64,000 bases of DNA from Eleginops maclovinus. Its lineage: Eukaryota; Chordata; Actinopteri; Perciformes; Eleginopidae. Every line of letters starts with the position of its first letter. Position 1 is the first letter of the stretch. The DNA is taken from the NCBI RefSeq assembly GCF_036324505.1, contig NC_086357.1, forward strand, positions 17,858,793 to 17,922,792, read 5' to 3'. Shown here one piece after another: positions 20,601-41,793 of the stretch. Made by a program: the position numbers and the translations under genes. A model generated the notes under the pieces. It searched no databases. It saw only the letters and a list, made by a program, of their open reading frames with translations, and had not been told where the DNA came from.

Positions 20601-21877
20601 ATATGTAAATGTAAAATCACATTAAACTTTCCAGCTGCAATTATACCTATGCTTATGGTTAGTTCAATTATATCAACTCCTTTACATTTCCAAACCATCA
20701 CAGATATAATGTTGGTGACTAAATGAATAGCAACACCTGTCAATATAACGCATTACAGTCACCTAGCAGCGCATACTAAGACTGTTTTTCAATAGGTTTC
20801 AGGGGTTTTAGCTTGCTGCGACTCATAAACTGGATCCTGGACTGTCTACTTTAGTTGGGTTGTTTTCACTCTACTTTGTTAGCGCGTTATTTCTATTAAC
20901 CTGCTGATGATTACATGCTGAGTTTAACCTCGAGTGACAGAATGTTGTGAACACTGGCAGCAATAAGTGAAGCCTCAAGCAGAGGAGGCTGACTGGGACT
21001 GTGATTGAGCCATTACTTGAATTGATTTTTTCATTTTGTTACTGTCATTATTTTTTAAAGCTGTGAGCGTATTGAAGAGATGTCCCACAGAATATTTTAT
21101 TTCCCCCCCTGAAACATAGCAATAGATTGTTTTAACTTCTATGTGTAATTATAATATTTCTAATATTTCTCCTTTGGATTATATGACATCATTTGGAAAA
21201 TGACAGTCGAAATCGACATGGAAAGGCTGAGGTTATCCGATACAACGCATTCTCAAAGCAGAAATTAAACAAAGGATATTAATAACCTCACTAGTTTTCC
21301 AAAAATAACCAAAATTAAACCCTTCCTTTTTTTGACCTCCGCTAGCATGATGCAACAATTTAAGCATTATCTGACCTTTATTGGTTCTAGCGGAACTGCT
21401 TTGTTTTGGCAATTGCATGTACTTGAGAAGTTATTGGGTTTTTATTTAATTGCCACAACATGCAATATATATGAGATCTGAGTCACGGGAACAGGACAGT
21501 TCATGCCGCCATGAAGCGTCACCCCTCCAGTCTGATGCATTTAAATGTAACCCTTGATCTCCTGACATACTTAGCTCAAACCTACCTCCTGTTGGAGGCT
21601 AAGCTTGTTTTTGTAAGTGGAAAACTAAGAGCAGATATTTTATGCCACCTCAAGGATGTTCAGTATCAAGAACAAATCGTCTTAATATTGATTTGACCTG
21701 CCTGGACAAACACACACATTACAAGTTACTGAAGAAAGTGCCAGGGCGAGCCGGTTAGTGGTTATAGGTGACCGTGGCCTAAGCTATCGTTCCTGCTCTG
21801 TTTGTGCCTTATCAAAGCGGCTGACCCTGTGGTCCTTTCGGTAAAGTACTAGAAGAGTTTCCTTCCTGTTGAATAAT
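17681..21877. other. Non-coding stretch, no gene recognised
   Basis: AT-rich intergenic sequence. All open frames are under about 80 codons and unrecognised. The stretch 18780-18990 and the stretch 20800-21010 have more balanced composition, with nothing assignable. No tRNA, microsatellite over 20 bp or transposon end was seen. Confidence 0.55.
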
Positions 21878-21885
21878 ACCAAGAG
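21878..21885. repeat. 8-bp target-site duplication of hAT element, left copy
   Basis: ACCAAGAG immediately before TAGGGTTGGG. The identical word lies at 23277-23284. Confidence 0.9.
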
Positions 21886-22337
21886 TAGGGTTGGGTATCG
21901 TTAGAAATGTATCAATTCCAATTCCGATTATCGATTCCGGTTGTTATCGATTCCCCGTTTCGATTCCAAAATGGTAAAAAAAGAGGTCAAATGTTTAGAT
22001 AACAAAAATATCTTTATTCTTTTAAGCGTGAACTGAACATTTCACAAACTAAACAGTATAAACTAAATGCATATAATACAAATGTGGACAACACAATGGA
22101 AAGCAGAAGCGGTTGAACCATTTATGGATAATAATGTTTTGAGCTGCATGTTGTGTGTTTATAGGAAACCTACTGACATAAATCATACAAGTCACATTCG
22201 AGAAAAATAAAAGTCCGTCCGAGCAGCAATAGGGGCCAAATGCTAGAACTAAAGTGCATTCAGTGCACAGCACCTAGCTGCTTGCAACCAAATAAATAAG
22301 TCAATAAAACAGAGGGTATGTTAAAGATGTATGCAAC

Positions 22338-22439
22338 TCAACAGTTCTTGTTAAGAAAAATCAGCATATCAGCCTTTTCTGGTAGTATGCGTGATCTTTC
22401 TAGGCAAATAGTGTCTCCAGCAGTGGAAAAACCCCTCTC
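22338..22439 (-). pseudogene. C-terminal remnant of hAT transposase (dimerisation domain)
   Basis: Minus-strand translation gives 33 codons and a TGA stop (22338-22340): ERGFSTAGDT, then ICLERSRILPEKADML, then IFLNKNC. This is the conserved core of the hAT C-terminal dimerisation domain (Dimer_Tnp_hAT), usually written SERxFSxAGxxxxxxRxxLxPxxxxxLxFLxxN and located at the extreme C-terminus. That agrees with the stop directly after it. Everything upstream (BED zinc finger, RNase H-like catalytic part) is absent, replaced at 22440/22441 by Tc1 sequence in a different frame. Confidence 0.9.
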
Positions 22440-22440
22440 C

Positions 22441-22770
22441 CTGGCGGCATAGTGTGTTACTGATGGTAGCCTCTGTTACTTTGGTCCCAGCTCTCTGCAG
22501 GTCATTCACTAGGTCCCCCCGTGTGGTTCTGGGATTTTTGCTCACCGTTCTTGTGATCATTTTGACCCCACGGGGTGAGATCTTGCGTGGAGCCCCAGAT
22601 GGAGGGAGATTAGCAGTGGTCTTGTATGTCTTCTATTTTCTAATAATTGCTCCCACAGTTGATTTCTTCACACCAAGCTGCTTACCTATTGCAGATTCAG
22701 TTTTCCCAGCCTGGTGCAGGTCTACAATGTTGTCTCTGGTCTCCTTTGACAGCTCTTTGGTCTTGGCCAT
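22441..22770 (-). pseudogene. Truncated Tc1-like transposase, N-terminal 110 codons
   Basis: The start codon at 22770 corresponds to codon 1 of the intact transposase at 8978-10000. Codon 46, a tryptophan in the intact copy, is TAG here (22633-22635). The frame resumes as [16 protein letters not shown] and breaks off after NTLCRQ at about residue 110, where hAT sequence begins. Only the helix-turn-helix region is represented; there are no catalytic residues. Confidence 0.9.
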
Positions 22771-23132
22771 AGTGGAGTTTGGAGTATGACTGTTTGAGGT
22801 TGTGGACAGGTGTCTTTTATACTGATAACGAGTTCAAAAAGGTGCCATTAATACAGGTAACGAGTGGAGGACAGAGGAGCCTCAGAAGAAGTTACAGGTC
22901 TGTGAGAGCCAGAAATCTTGCTTGTTTGTAGGTGACGACATTCTTATTTTACCGAGGAATTTACCAATTAATTCTTTAAAAATCCTACAATGTGATTTCC
23001 TGGATTTTTTTTTCTCATTCTGTCTCTCATAGTTGAGGTATACCTATGATAAAAATTACAGGCCTCTCTCATCTTTTTAAATGGGAGAACTTGCACAATT
23101 GGTGGCTGACTAAATACTTTTTTGCCCCACTG
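22441..23132 (-). mobile_element. Truncated Tc1-like transposon (same family as copy A)
   Basis: It aligns collinearly with 9671-10366 of the complete element. The only length change noticed is a 4-bp deletion near 22885, and there are a few substitutions. It retains the transposase-upstream inverted repeat, ending CCCCACTG followed by TA at 23133-23134. The other terminal repeat and the C-terminal two thirds of the transposase are missing. It lies wholly inside the hAT element. Confidence 0.93.
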
Positions 23133-23276
23133 TATGTAGCCTTTCTTTGTAATACGTGGTTACCGCGTTTAAGAACCGTTAAGCAGAACCGAAATTATAT
23201 TTTTTTTATGGGTACCCGGTACCCAGCATTTTGTTATAGGTTCTCATTTGGAACAGAGTTTCGGTTCCCAACCCTA

Positions 23277-23284
23277 ACCAAGAG
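23277..23284. repeat. 8-bp target-site duplication of hAT element, right copy
   Basis: ACCAAGAG directly after CCCAACCCTA, identical to 21878-21885. Confidence 0.9.
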
Positions 23285-29708
<6,424 letters not shown>

Positions 29709-29753
29709 GTGTGTGTGTGTGTGTGTGTGTTTGCGTGCATGCGTGCGTGTGTA
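29709..29753. repeat. (GT)n / (GCGT)n compound microsatellite
   Basis: About 22 bp of GT followed by an interrupted GCGTGCAT-GCGTGCGT segment, an alternating purine-pyrimidine tract. Confidence 0.9.
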
Positions 29754-34636
<4,883 letters not shown>

Positions 34637-34691
34637 TAGATAGATAGATGGATGGATGGATGGATGGATGGATGGATAGATAGAGATAGAT
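34637..34691. repeat. (GATA)n/(GATG)n tract forming a LINE tail
   Basis: Tetranucleotide repeat of GATA and GATG units directly abutting the 3-prime end of the LINE fragment to its right. On the minus strand it follows ATCAATAAAGTACTT, as in fish LINEs whose tails are ATCT-type repeats. Confidence 0.85.
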
Positions 34692-35115
34692 AAGTACTTT
34701 ATTGATCCCAGTTTGGGAAATGTTTGCATTGCAGCAACATAAAGACAAGGCATTGTAGATTACAATAAAAATAAAATAGCATTAAAAAAAAGAAAGTTGA
34801 AAATATACATGTCCGCCTAAAAATGTACACGAAATATAAAGCAGGATATTATACATACATTAAGTGTGTAAGGAATGGAATATTAAATAGAATATGTAAA
34901 ATGTACAGTGTGAGTTTAAGTCCAGTTATCCAAGAGAAGGTATGGAGCAGAGAGTTATCTATCAGCCGGACGTGATTGTGATAAAGAGTTATGGCAGTAG
35001 TCAGGAATGTTCTCCTGTATCTGTCCCTGTGACAATGGAGCTGGAGCAGTCTGTTATGCAAAGATGGGCAGGACGTCACCATGTTGGTCCTCTGGATTGA
35101 GCGAGAGAACAACTA
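34692..35115 (-). mobile_element. 5-prime-truncated LINE 3-prime end (relic)
   Basis: The minus strand reads through a likely C-terminal piece of a LINE ORF2, SIQRTNMVTSCP to RRTFLTTAITLYHNH. This resembles the usual closing motif of fish LINE proteins, in which a basic R-R-x-F segment precedes A-I-x-L-Y/N. AT-rich 3-prime untranslated sequence follows, then GGGATCAATAAAGTACTT and the tetranucleotide tail. Reverse transcriptase and endonuclease regions are absent, as expected of truncated insertions. No target-site duplication was found, and the clade is uncertain. Confidence 0.62.
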
Positions 35116-37552
35116 ATGCTCCAATGCTTCACAGAATGTTTTCACATGTTAGTATTTATTTTGTAACATAAATAATGGGTTTTAGACTTTACTTTTCACT
35201 CAAAAAGGTAACTAAAACAAGAGAAGAAACATGTGATGTAAGTGTTCTCCGTCCTGGTTTAGGGTATGGCCGAGAGATGAAGGAACAATGGCAATCAGTG
35301 TGTAGTGTGGCCATATTCAGGTTTAAAAGGATAATTTGATTGATGCCAAAAGGGCAAGGAGACGAGGGCATGTGAAGTAGATTACTGAAATTAAATAGCG
35401 AGTGGAAACTGTAGTCTTTGATTAATACATACAGCATATACTCTTCATCAACCTTGGTTTAATTGATTTTTTATTTACTTAACCGTACTTTAGTATTATT
35501 CTTGGCTTCGTCTTGCTTTGAACATCAATTTTCACAAAAAAGCCTTAAAATGTACACAAATACCAAGATATATCTTTTTTCATTGTGCAATTGTTTGTAG
35601 TTGTTTCCTTTTTAGTTGTTATTTTCTGTATTTAGTTTTTTGGGACACCTGGTAATTTCTAACATTTGCCATCAGGATATTTAAGACTCCTCTAGGTACT
35701 GAATGAAGTGTGTCGTTACAGGGCCACTGCAGGTTTACACTGAATGAAACACAGTTTGAAGTATGTCTTGTCAACGTGCTCTTTCTTTAACACTTTGTTG
35801 GCATTTTGTACAACAACAGGTGACACATCAAACTGTGACAACAAGCCAAGCCATACTTCGGAATTATAGGCCATAGAGGACATCTCAAACCAGTTAAATG
35901 CGTAACATGAGTTTTTTTTTCTTTAGCTTAACCTCATTTCACCGTTAATGGTTCCCAGTGTAGCAACTACAATCCTGCTGTGGGGTCTGATTACGGTGCA
36001 GAGTTTAAGATCACTTAATCAGAAGTTCTTGATAACATTTAGGTACAGTCGCAAAGGGAGCCATTCTTTTCACTCTTCATGCGTATCAGTAACCCTTCAC
36101 ACTGAATTGAAGTCTAATTTTCTCAACTATGATTCCTTCATCAAGATGAGAGACTTGTGGCTGCAATCAAATCTCTTTCTGAATACAGAGTTGTTTGAGT
36201 GGAAATTGATACTTGAGTCATTTTCTGCAAGATGTGATGGTAAAAAGCAATAGCTGGCATAGTGTGGTAATGAATATGAACCAATCAGCTAAGAGTGAGA
36301 CTTTGCTGCTGCAGAAACAGAGTGTTCATTTTAAAAGGATTTATCAGTTATTCTCTTGCATTAGCAATGGATTAGTGAGGCCTTCTAGAAGCCCAGTGGA
36401 ACACATGAGATTATGTTGGTTCTGAACACTATTGATCTCAAGGTGGTCCTCCATACCCTCCACACCCCGAGGAATAGACTCATAACACCTTATATCAGTC
36501 AAAACCCTAGCAAAGCACTTTAGATTCTGAGATTGAGTATTTGAGGACAGGATTTCTCTGCATTCATGGAGCTCTTCAAGCTTCATCAATTGCCATTTTA
36601 AAAGTCAAGACGCACAAATACACACCATCATGAAAATGATTGTCTGCACCATAGTTGTCTTTTTCCCTGGTGACAAAGGCAGATGCAGAGCTAAAGTTTG
36701 CTCAGCTTGTGTCTATGATATCCTCACATACAGACATCACATTATTATTATTATTATTATTATTATCAATTTGCAAGTATTCGGTATACTGCTATGGTAT
36801 AAAAAAAAGGACATAAGTCAGTGAGTAAACACACAAGCTAACCTTTAGTTTTTAAAGCATATCTTTCAAGGTCTAAAAACAACTTGGGTTTTTAAGTGAG
36901 TTTAATCTGAAGGAATTTTTTAGGTGTAAAACATTTTCAGACATCGCCTAGAATGCTAGATCTATTGGCAGCAACCCTCTTGTATTTACCGGTGAGGAAG
37001 GATAAAAGCATTTCTTGTGCCTAGACTGGGGAAATTAATTTTGTGCAAACACTGAGGAAGTTTCTCAAAGCCAGAATGTCTGCCATCAGCAAATCTTTTG
37101 GCGCCTTTCATTTAATGCTTAGGTATGTATGTCTGTATATAAATATGTATATAGCGCTTGTCAGTAAGCCTTCTTCATGGCAGCTTTACAGATATATTAT
37201 GTAAGAGTCTTTTTATGGGTAGTGTATCCAAACCACGTATAGGGCTTTGCATTCAATATTGACCTTATGCAAGTGTTGACATTAACAGCCCTTTTTCTTC
37301 TTTTAATGGTGTCTGACCGAAAAGGTTTTTACCATATTGAATTTCCCTGTCCTTACTCTACCTACAGTAACCTCATTCTTACTATCCACCTGTTTTTCCT
37401 GCCTCTCAGCCAATCAGCCGTTCTGCCCGTCAGCCACAGCTAACGCAATAATCTAAAGGGCCCCCACTGATTTGATTAATCAACACTGAAGTGAGAAGAG
37501 AGCATGTGGGGGGAAAGGGTTGTGCTAGGTAGCGTGTTTGTGTGCATGCAGT

Positions 37553-37590
<38 letters not shown>

Positions 37591-37639
37591 AATCTGTGTC
37601 CCCTTATACAGTATATAAATGGAAATTAAATGATCATTT
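35116..37639. other. Non-coding stretch with short simple repeats, no gene recognised
   Basis: Nothing gene-like was found. Short microsatellites lie at 36741-36766 (ATT)n and 37557-37588 (TG)n. The 101-codon frame at 35948-36253 has no recognisable feature. Confidence 0.5.
37557..37588. repeat. (TG)n microsatellite
   Basis: An uninterrupted TG tract of about 32 bp. Confidence 0.95.
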
Positions 37640-37950
37640 TCAATTGTTAATTTTTCAGATTTGTAATATCCTTACACTATTATACATTTGTTTGCTCATT
37701 ACTTTATAGGTTATTCAATTATTGGTTTCTTCTATGAAATGTCTGAAAATGGTGAAACGCTTCCTTACCATTTTAAAGCTGATGTCTTTAAATGTGTTGT
37801 TTTATCAGTCTGAAACTCAAAGATACAGTTTTGTATGAAATAAAAACATAGAAAAAGGAAATCTCCGTATTGATGAGGCTGAAAGCAGCATCTTCTGCAA
37901 TTTCTGTATGAAAGATTACTTGTTAATAATTGATTATCAATATAAATACT
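37640..37950 (+). repeat. Old copy of a common fish non-coding repeat
   Basis: The segments ATGTCTGAAAATGGTGAAA (37739-37757), CTTTAAATGTGTTGTTTTATC, ACTCAAAGATACAGTTT and AATAATTGATTATCAATATA occur in the same order as in a very abundant non-autonomous repeat of percomorph fishes. In that repeat the corresponding words are TGTCAGAAAATGGTGAAAA, ACTCAAAGATATTCAGTTT and CGATTATCAA. The match is from memory and diverged, so boundaries are approximate. The element has no coding capacity; related ends are seen in the short element at 16963-17168. Confidence 0.55.
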
Positions 37951-40547
37951 GGACAACATAGTGAAATTTGTGTCCTTTGAATTGAATTGACTTTATAAAC
38001 TTCAAAGAGGAGCAGTAGCAGATGATTTCATTAGGCCACTTATATATTTAGCAGCAACACATAGTCAGGCTGTTCTGTCTTGAATTAGCCACAGCTGTCA
38101 CTGATTCGTGCAGCAAATCCATGTGAACATGTGCACAGTGTCACATTGAAACAAAGAAACAATAGTTTTTGTGAAAAGGTGTAAGTTACGACGTTTACAT
38201 ATTATTTAATCCTCCTAAGCACCACAGGGCAAAGTTTGTTATCATACATTATAACATTGCCATTTGTTAATATTTGAGTAAGTTAATAAGATGCAACGAA
38301 TAAAAGACGCTAGGATGAAAATAAGGGCCAATTATTAATGCAGCACAGGGAACAATGACATACCATCATTTGCACTTCATTTTCACCTTAAACTACGGGC
38401 AGATTTTATTCCTGCTGAGTTCAATGTTCATCTGCATTTTTCCCTCTCTGTCTCTCTGACACACTCTTTCTCTCCTTTGTCTCCGTTTCATTCATGTCAA
38501 ATTATCCGTGTGAAGTAGTGACTGAGTGAAAGTTAATTATGACAAAGACGACAGCGGAGAAGAGGAGGAGGAAAGAGCAATCTGACCAACTCTCCACTTT
38601 GCCCAATTACACGGCAGCCAGAGATCTGCCCCTGGCTGAGTGGAGCACCAATTATCATCCACAGTGAGAGGCTTTAGGAAACCTCTCTGATTCAGTCCTC
38701 TGACCTGACATTAACCCGGCATCACTATTATATTAACGGCCAGCCAATGAGTCCATAATGAGCTCACACCCGGGCAGAGCATAAAGTACTGAATGGCATC
38801 TCAGGACAGAACTCGTGCCATCATACTGGCTGTAAATCCTACATGACCTCTGATTGACGTTTTTGGATTACGGAGATCCCAAAAAAGTGCAGTGCAGTGT
38901 GAACCTGTGCCAGATTGGGAATGGCACCACGTACAGAGTGCACCCCAGGACACTACTGACCTTTTTATTTGAGGCTCAGGACAATCAGCTACATTAGGCC
39001 TACATCATTAACCACAGTTTAATATCAATATCTTTAGACTGTGGCTACAGAGCACTATTAGAAAATGCTCTACATAAACTATAGAAAACAATCTGGTTAA
39101 TTCTGTCTTTTTTAATTTTACTGTTGCTACTGGGCTAGAAATAATAATATGTCATAATTATATACGACTAAAATTATGATTTTCAGGTTCAACAATTTCA
39201 TGTCATTTGTCATAAGTATTACATTTTAACATATGCAAAGACAAAACAAATCTTGACTGCATTCAGAAAATGCATGTCAGGCGACCACTTTAAGAAACGT
39301 TATGGGACTCAGCCATAAGTCAAATTGAAGTTGAGTTATCCAAACTCAGAAGTCCTCTCTCCAGCTTTCAAAAGCTTTTAACCACTAGCTCCACTTTCTG
39401 AAAACCCAGAGGGCACGGTTGAAAAGTTTGTAAGCAGACTTTAAGAGCTTGCAGTAAATGTTTTTACATATGCTGTCAAATGTCAAAAATACTCAGAAAT
39501 TGGATAAATATCCTCCAGTCTTTATGTGAGCTGGTCCACTTCTTTCCTCTCTTTTTTCATCTTTTTCTTCTTTCAAATAGTTAAACATTAAAACCGAAAA
39601 AATGGGAACAATATGAAAGGACATGCACACACTTTGAGGTATGATACAGCTGCTGACAACATGACAGTAGCTTTTATTATTAATTAATTAAACATTTCAT
39701 ATTTTCTGCTTGCGGTGCTCCCCACCACAGCTCTCTCATGGGAACCCAGCTGAATAGGAATGTGAACAAAATGCCGGAGTTTTTTTTTTCATGAAAATGT
39801 ATTGTTGAACTCACATAACATGCAAGAAAGATTTTGCCGTATGAAGGGCCGTATTTCATTTGGCAGGTGAAGCCTTTGCTTAGCCCAAGAAAATTGTAAT
39901 TGGTTTAAAAACAAAAAATACAAACAAGCTGTTTTTCCTACAAGAATACATAATCAGGCGTGTGAAGATAGGTCTGGCCTTGTCAGAATCTAACACTAGC
40001 CTATACATTTCCAAAGAGTATTAACCATACATATTAACATCTTTTAATAAGAAGGCTATTTCAAAGTCTAACACAACAGTTCTGTATGTGTTTTTGTAAC
40101 AAAACAAAAAACCTATTACAGCAAGGCTTCTCCATAGTCACCTGATTGACAGAGAAAGTGAAAGGATCTGAGGACTCTCAGGCAGTAACCCTACAACAAC
40201 ATGAAAACATTTCCTGCAGAAGGGAGACATATAAACAAAAAAAAGAAATACCTACAGTGATATATTTTGTAGTGATTTTATTTAGTTAAAACATGTGTCA
40301 GGTGTCAGTTATCATTTCCATTATTTTAAGGTTCAAATTACTAAAATGAAAATCTGACTCATGCTTTTGTTGTTGCGCAATACTTACTGACCTGAAAAAT
40401 AAGAGCTTGCAGTCAAGAGCACAAAGTGTTCCCTCCTCTCTCACGGCAGAGATCAGTGACAGCTGAACAGTATACATGGAGATGAGGAGCGATATGCAAT
40501 CCATTTTCTTGTTATTGTCTCTCTTTTTGTCTCCTTGCCTTACACCC

Positions 40548-40589
<42 letters not shown>

Positions 40590-41170
40590 TTATCTCCCTC
40601 ATTAAAAGAGTGAAATTAAATCTTTGGCAAAGTAATCCTGAATTCCAGGACACCTAAAACTGAGATCAGTGTATGCTCTAGCTCTCTCCTGCTCTTGCCC
40701 CTTCTCTTTCCCTCTCTTCCCTCTCCTCTTCTGGTCTTTCTCTTCTCACAAAATTCAGGTCACAGTCTGAGAAAAAAATGTCATGGCACTATTTAACTTC
40801 CCTGTGTTGCGGAAAACTGATGAATCAAAGGCTGATACTTAGTTGGTGTGAGTAAAATCTTAAACATTTATTAACTGTCCTCCCATGCTTATAAATTATT
40901 TGATCCGATGTAATCAAGGAATCTTTCTCAGTGTGTGAGCAGTTCTTTTTAAACAAAGCTATTTGAATTTGAATGAGTAAAGTACACCTAACTCACTTAA
41001 AACGCACATTTATCTAGCCTGTCACGTTACCTTCTCAGATTTGCTGACTTGATAGTGTTTCTTTTGCACTTTTTAATAATGGACAACTTACAAAGAGAAA
41101 GTGCAGCTTCAAAACAGTTATATAATAAATAATAAGACCAATTTGGTGTGAAGTCAATGGATCTAACATT
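37951..41170. other. Non-coding stretch, possible conserved element, no gene
   Basis: No coding exon was found. The block 38500-38790 is notably non-repetitive and balanced, with homeodomain-type words (TTAATTA near 38533, CAATTACACGG near 38602, CAATTATCATC near 38649). This could mark a conserved regulatory element, an inference only. A (TC)n tract lies at 40552-40587, followed by a pyrimidine-rich region to about 40750. Confidence 0.45.
40552..40587. repeat. (TC)n microsatellite
   Basis: A TC tract of about 36 bp inside a wider pyrimidine-rich zone. Confidence 0.95.
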
Positions 41171-41340
41171 CAAGAGTTTTATTATCATATGAGCTACAGT
41201 GTAGTCATGGCAATGAAAATCGTAGGTCCCGAGCTCCTCCAACAATGCAAAATATTATATATAGGACATAACAAAAAATAAGAAAATAAAAATAGCAAAG
41301 GATTCTATGTACAATATAAACAAAGCTGAATGTAAGATGT
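41171..41340 (-). mobile_element. LINE 3-prime tail segment
   Basis: On the minus strand: GGAGGAGCTCGGGACCTACG, a variable stretch, then GATAATAAAACTCTTGAATG. This is the familiar end of certain fish non-LTR retrotransposons (AATAAAACTCTTGAAT-type tail). It lies just downstream of the reverse-transcriptase piece at 41358-41793. The part of the LINE that should lie between them is missing, so this looks like one internally deleted insertion. The match is recognised from memory. Confidence 0.5.
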
Positions 41341-41357
41341 TGTAAAGTGAAATTACA

Positions 41358-41793
41358 TTAAATACTGTTTGATCTACTAATAATCAGGGCTTCAACCTCC
41401 TCTCTGTATGCCATCTCGTCGCCGTTGGTGATCAGGCCGATGGCGGTCGTGTCGTCAGCAAACTTTACGATGGTGTTGGAGCTTTGTGTGGCCACACAGT
41501 CGTGTGTGAGCAGGGAGTAGAGGAGAGGGCTGAGCACACAGCCTTGAGGGGCTCCGGGGTTGAGGATCAGGGTGCAGGATGTGATGTTTCCCACCCGTAC
41601 TGCCTGGGGTCTGCCCTTCAAGAAGTTCAGGATCTAATCACAGAGGGCGCTGTTGTGCCCGAGATCCCTGAGCTTGATGACGAGCTTGGAGGGAACAATG
41701 GTGTTGAAAGCTGAACTGTAGTCAATGAGCATATGTGTTCCTCTGATCCAGGTGTGAGAGGGCATTGTGGAGGGTGAGGGGGATGGCGTCGTC
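41358..41793 (-). pseudogene. LINE reverse-transcriptase fragment, disrupted
   Basis: The minus strand encodes recognisable RT motifs in order. MLIDYSSAFNTIVPSKL is motif A with its catalytic Asp, then ILNFLKGRPQAVRVGN, GAPQGCVLSPLLYSL is motif B, and TIVKFADDTTAIGLI is motif C with the ADD catalytic pair. The sequence then decays after EEVEAL. This is typical of L2/jockey-group fish LINEs. It is broken by an in-frame TAG at 41634-41636, where the family has Trp (CDWIL). A frameshift near 41736 separates the upstream HNALSHLDQRNTYA from motif A. The fingers, thumb and endonuclease regions are absent. Confidence 0.9.

Larger units (their letters stand above)
21886..23276 (-). mobile_element. 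hAT transposon carrying an internal Tc1 fragment (chimeric, non-autonomous)
   Basis: A 1391-bp element bounded by the inverted ends TAGGGTTGGG (left) and CCCAACCCTA (right), with a perfect 8-bp duplication, ACCAAGAG, on each side. Both are hAT signatures. On the minus strand the left part carries the end of a hAT transposase gene (22338-22439) and its 3-prime untranslated region (down to about 21960). The remainder of the hAT gene is missing. In its place is a 692-bp Tc1-like segment (22441-23132) of the same family as the complete copy at 8762-10366. About 144 bp of hAT 5-prime end (23133-23276) follows. It cannot encode either transposase. Because the hAT ends and duplication are intact, the element could have moved before or after acquiring the Tc1 piece. 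Confidence 0.92.

Noticed and set aside
22369..22560. Possible Tc1-hAT fusion protein
   Set aside because: The frame after the Tc1 part is out of register with the hAT coding remnant and ends shortly after. A TAG at 22633-22635 also breaks it upstream.
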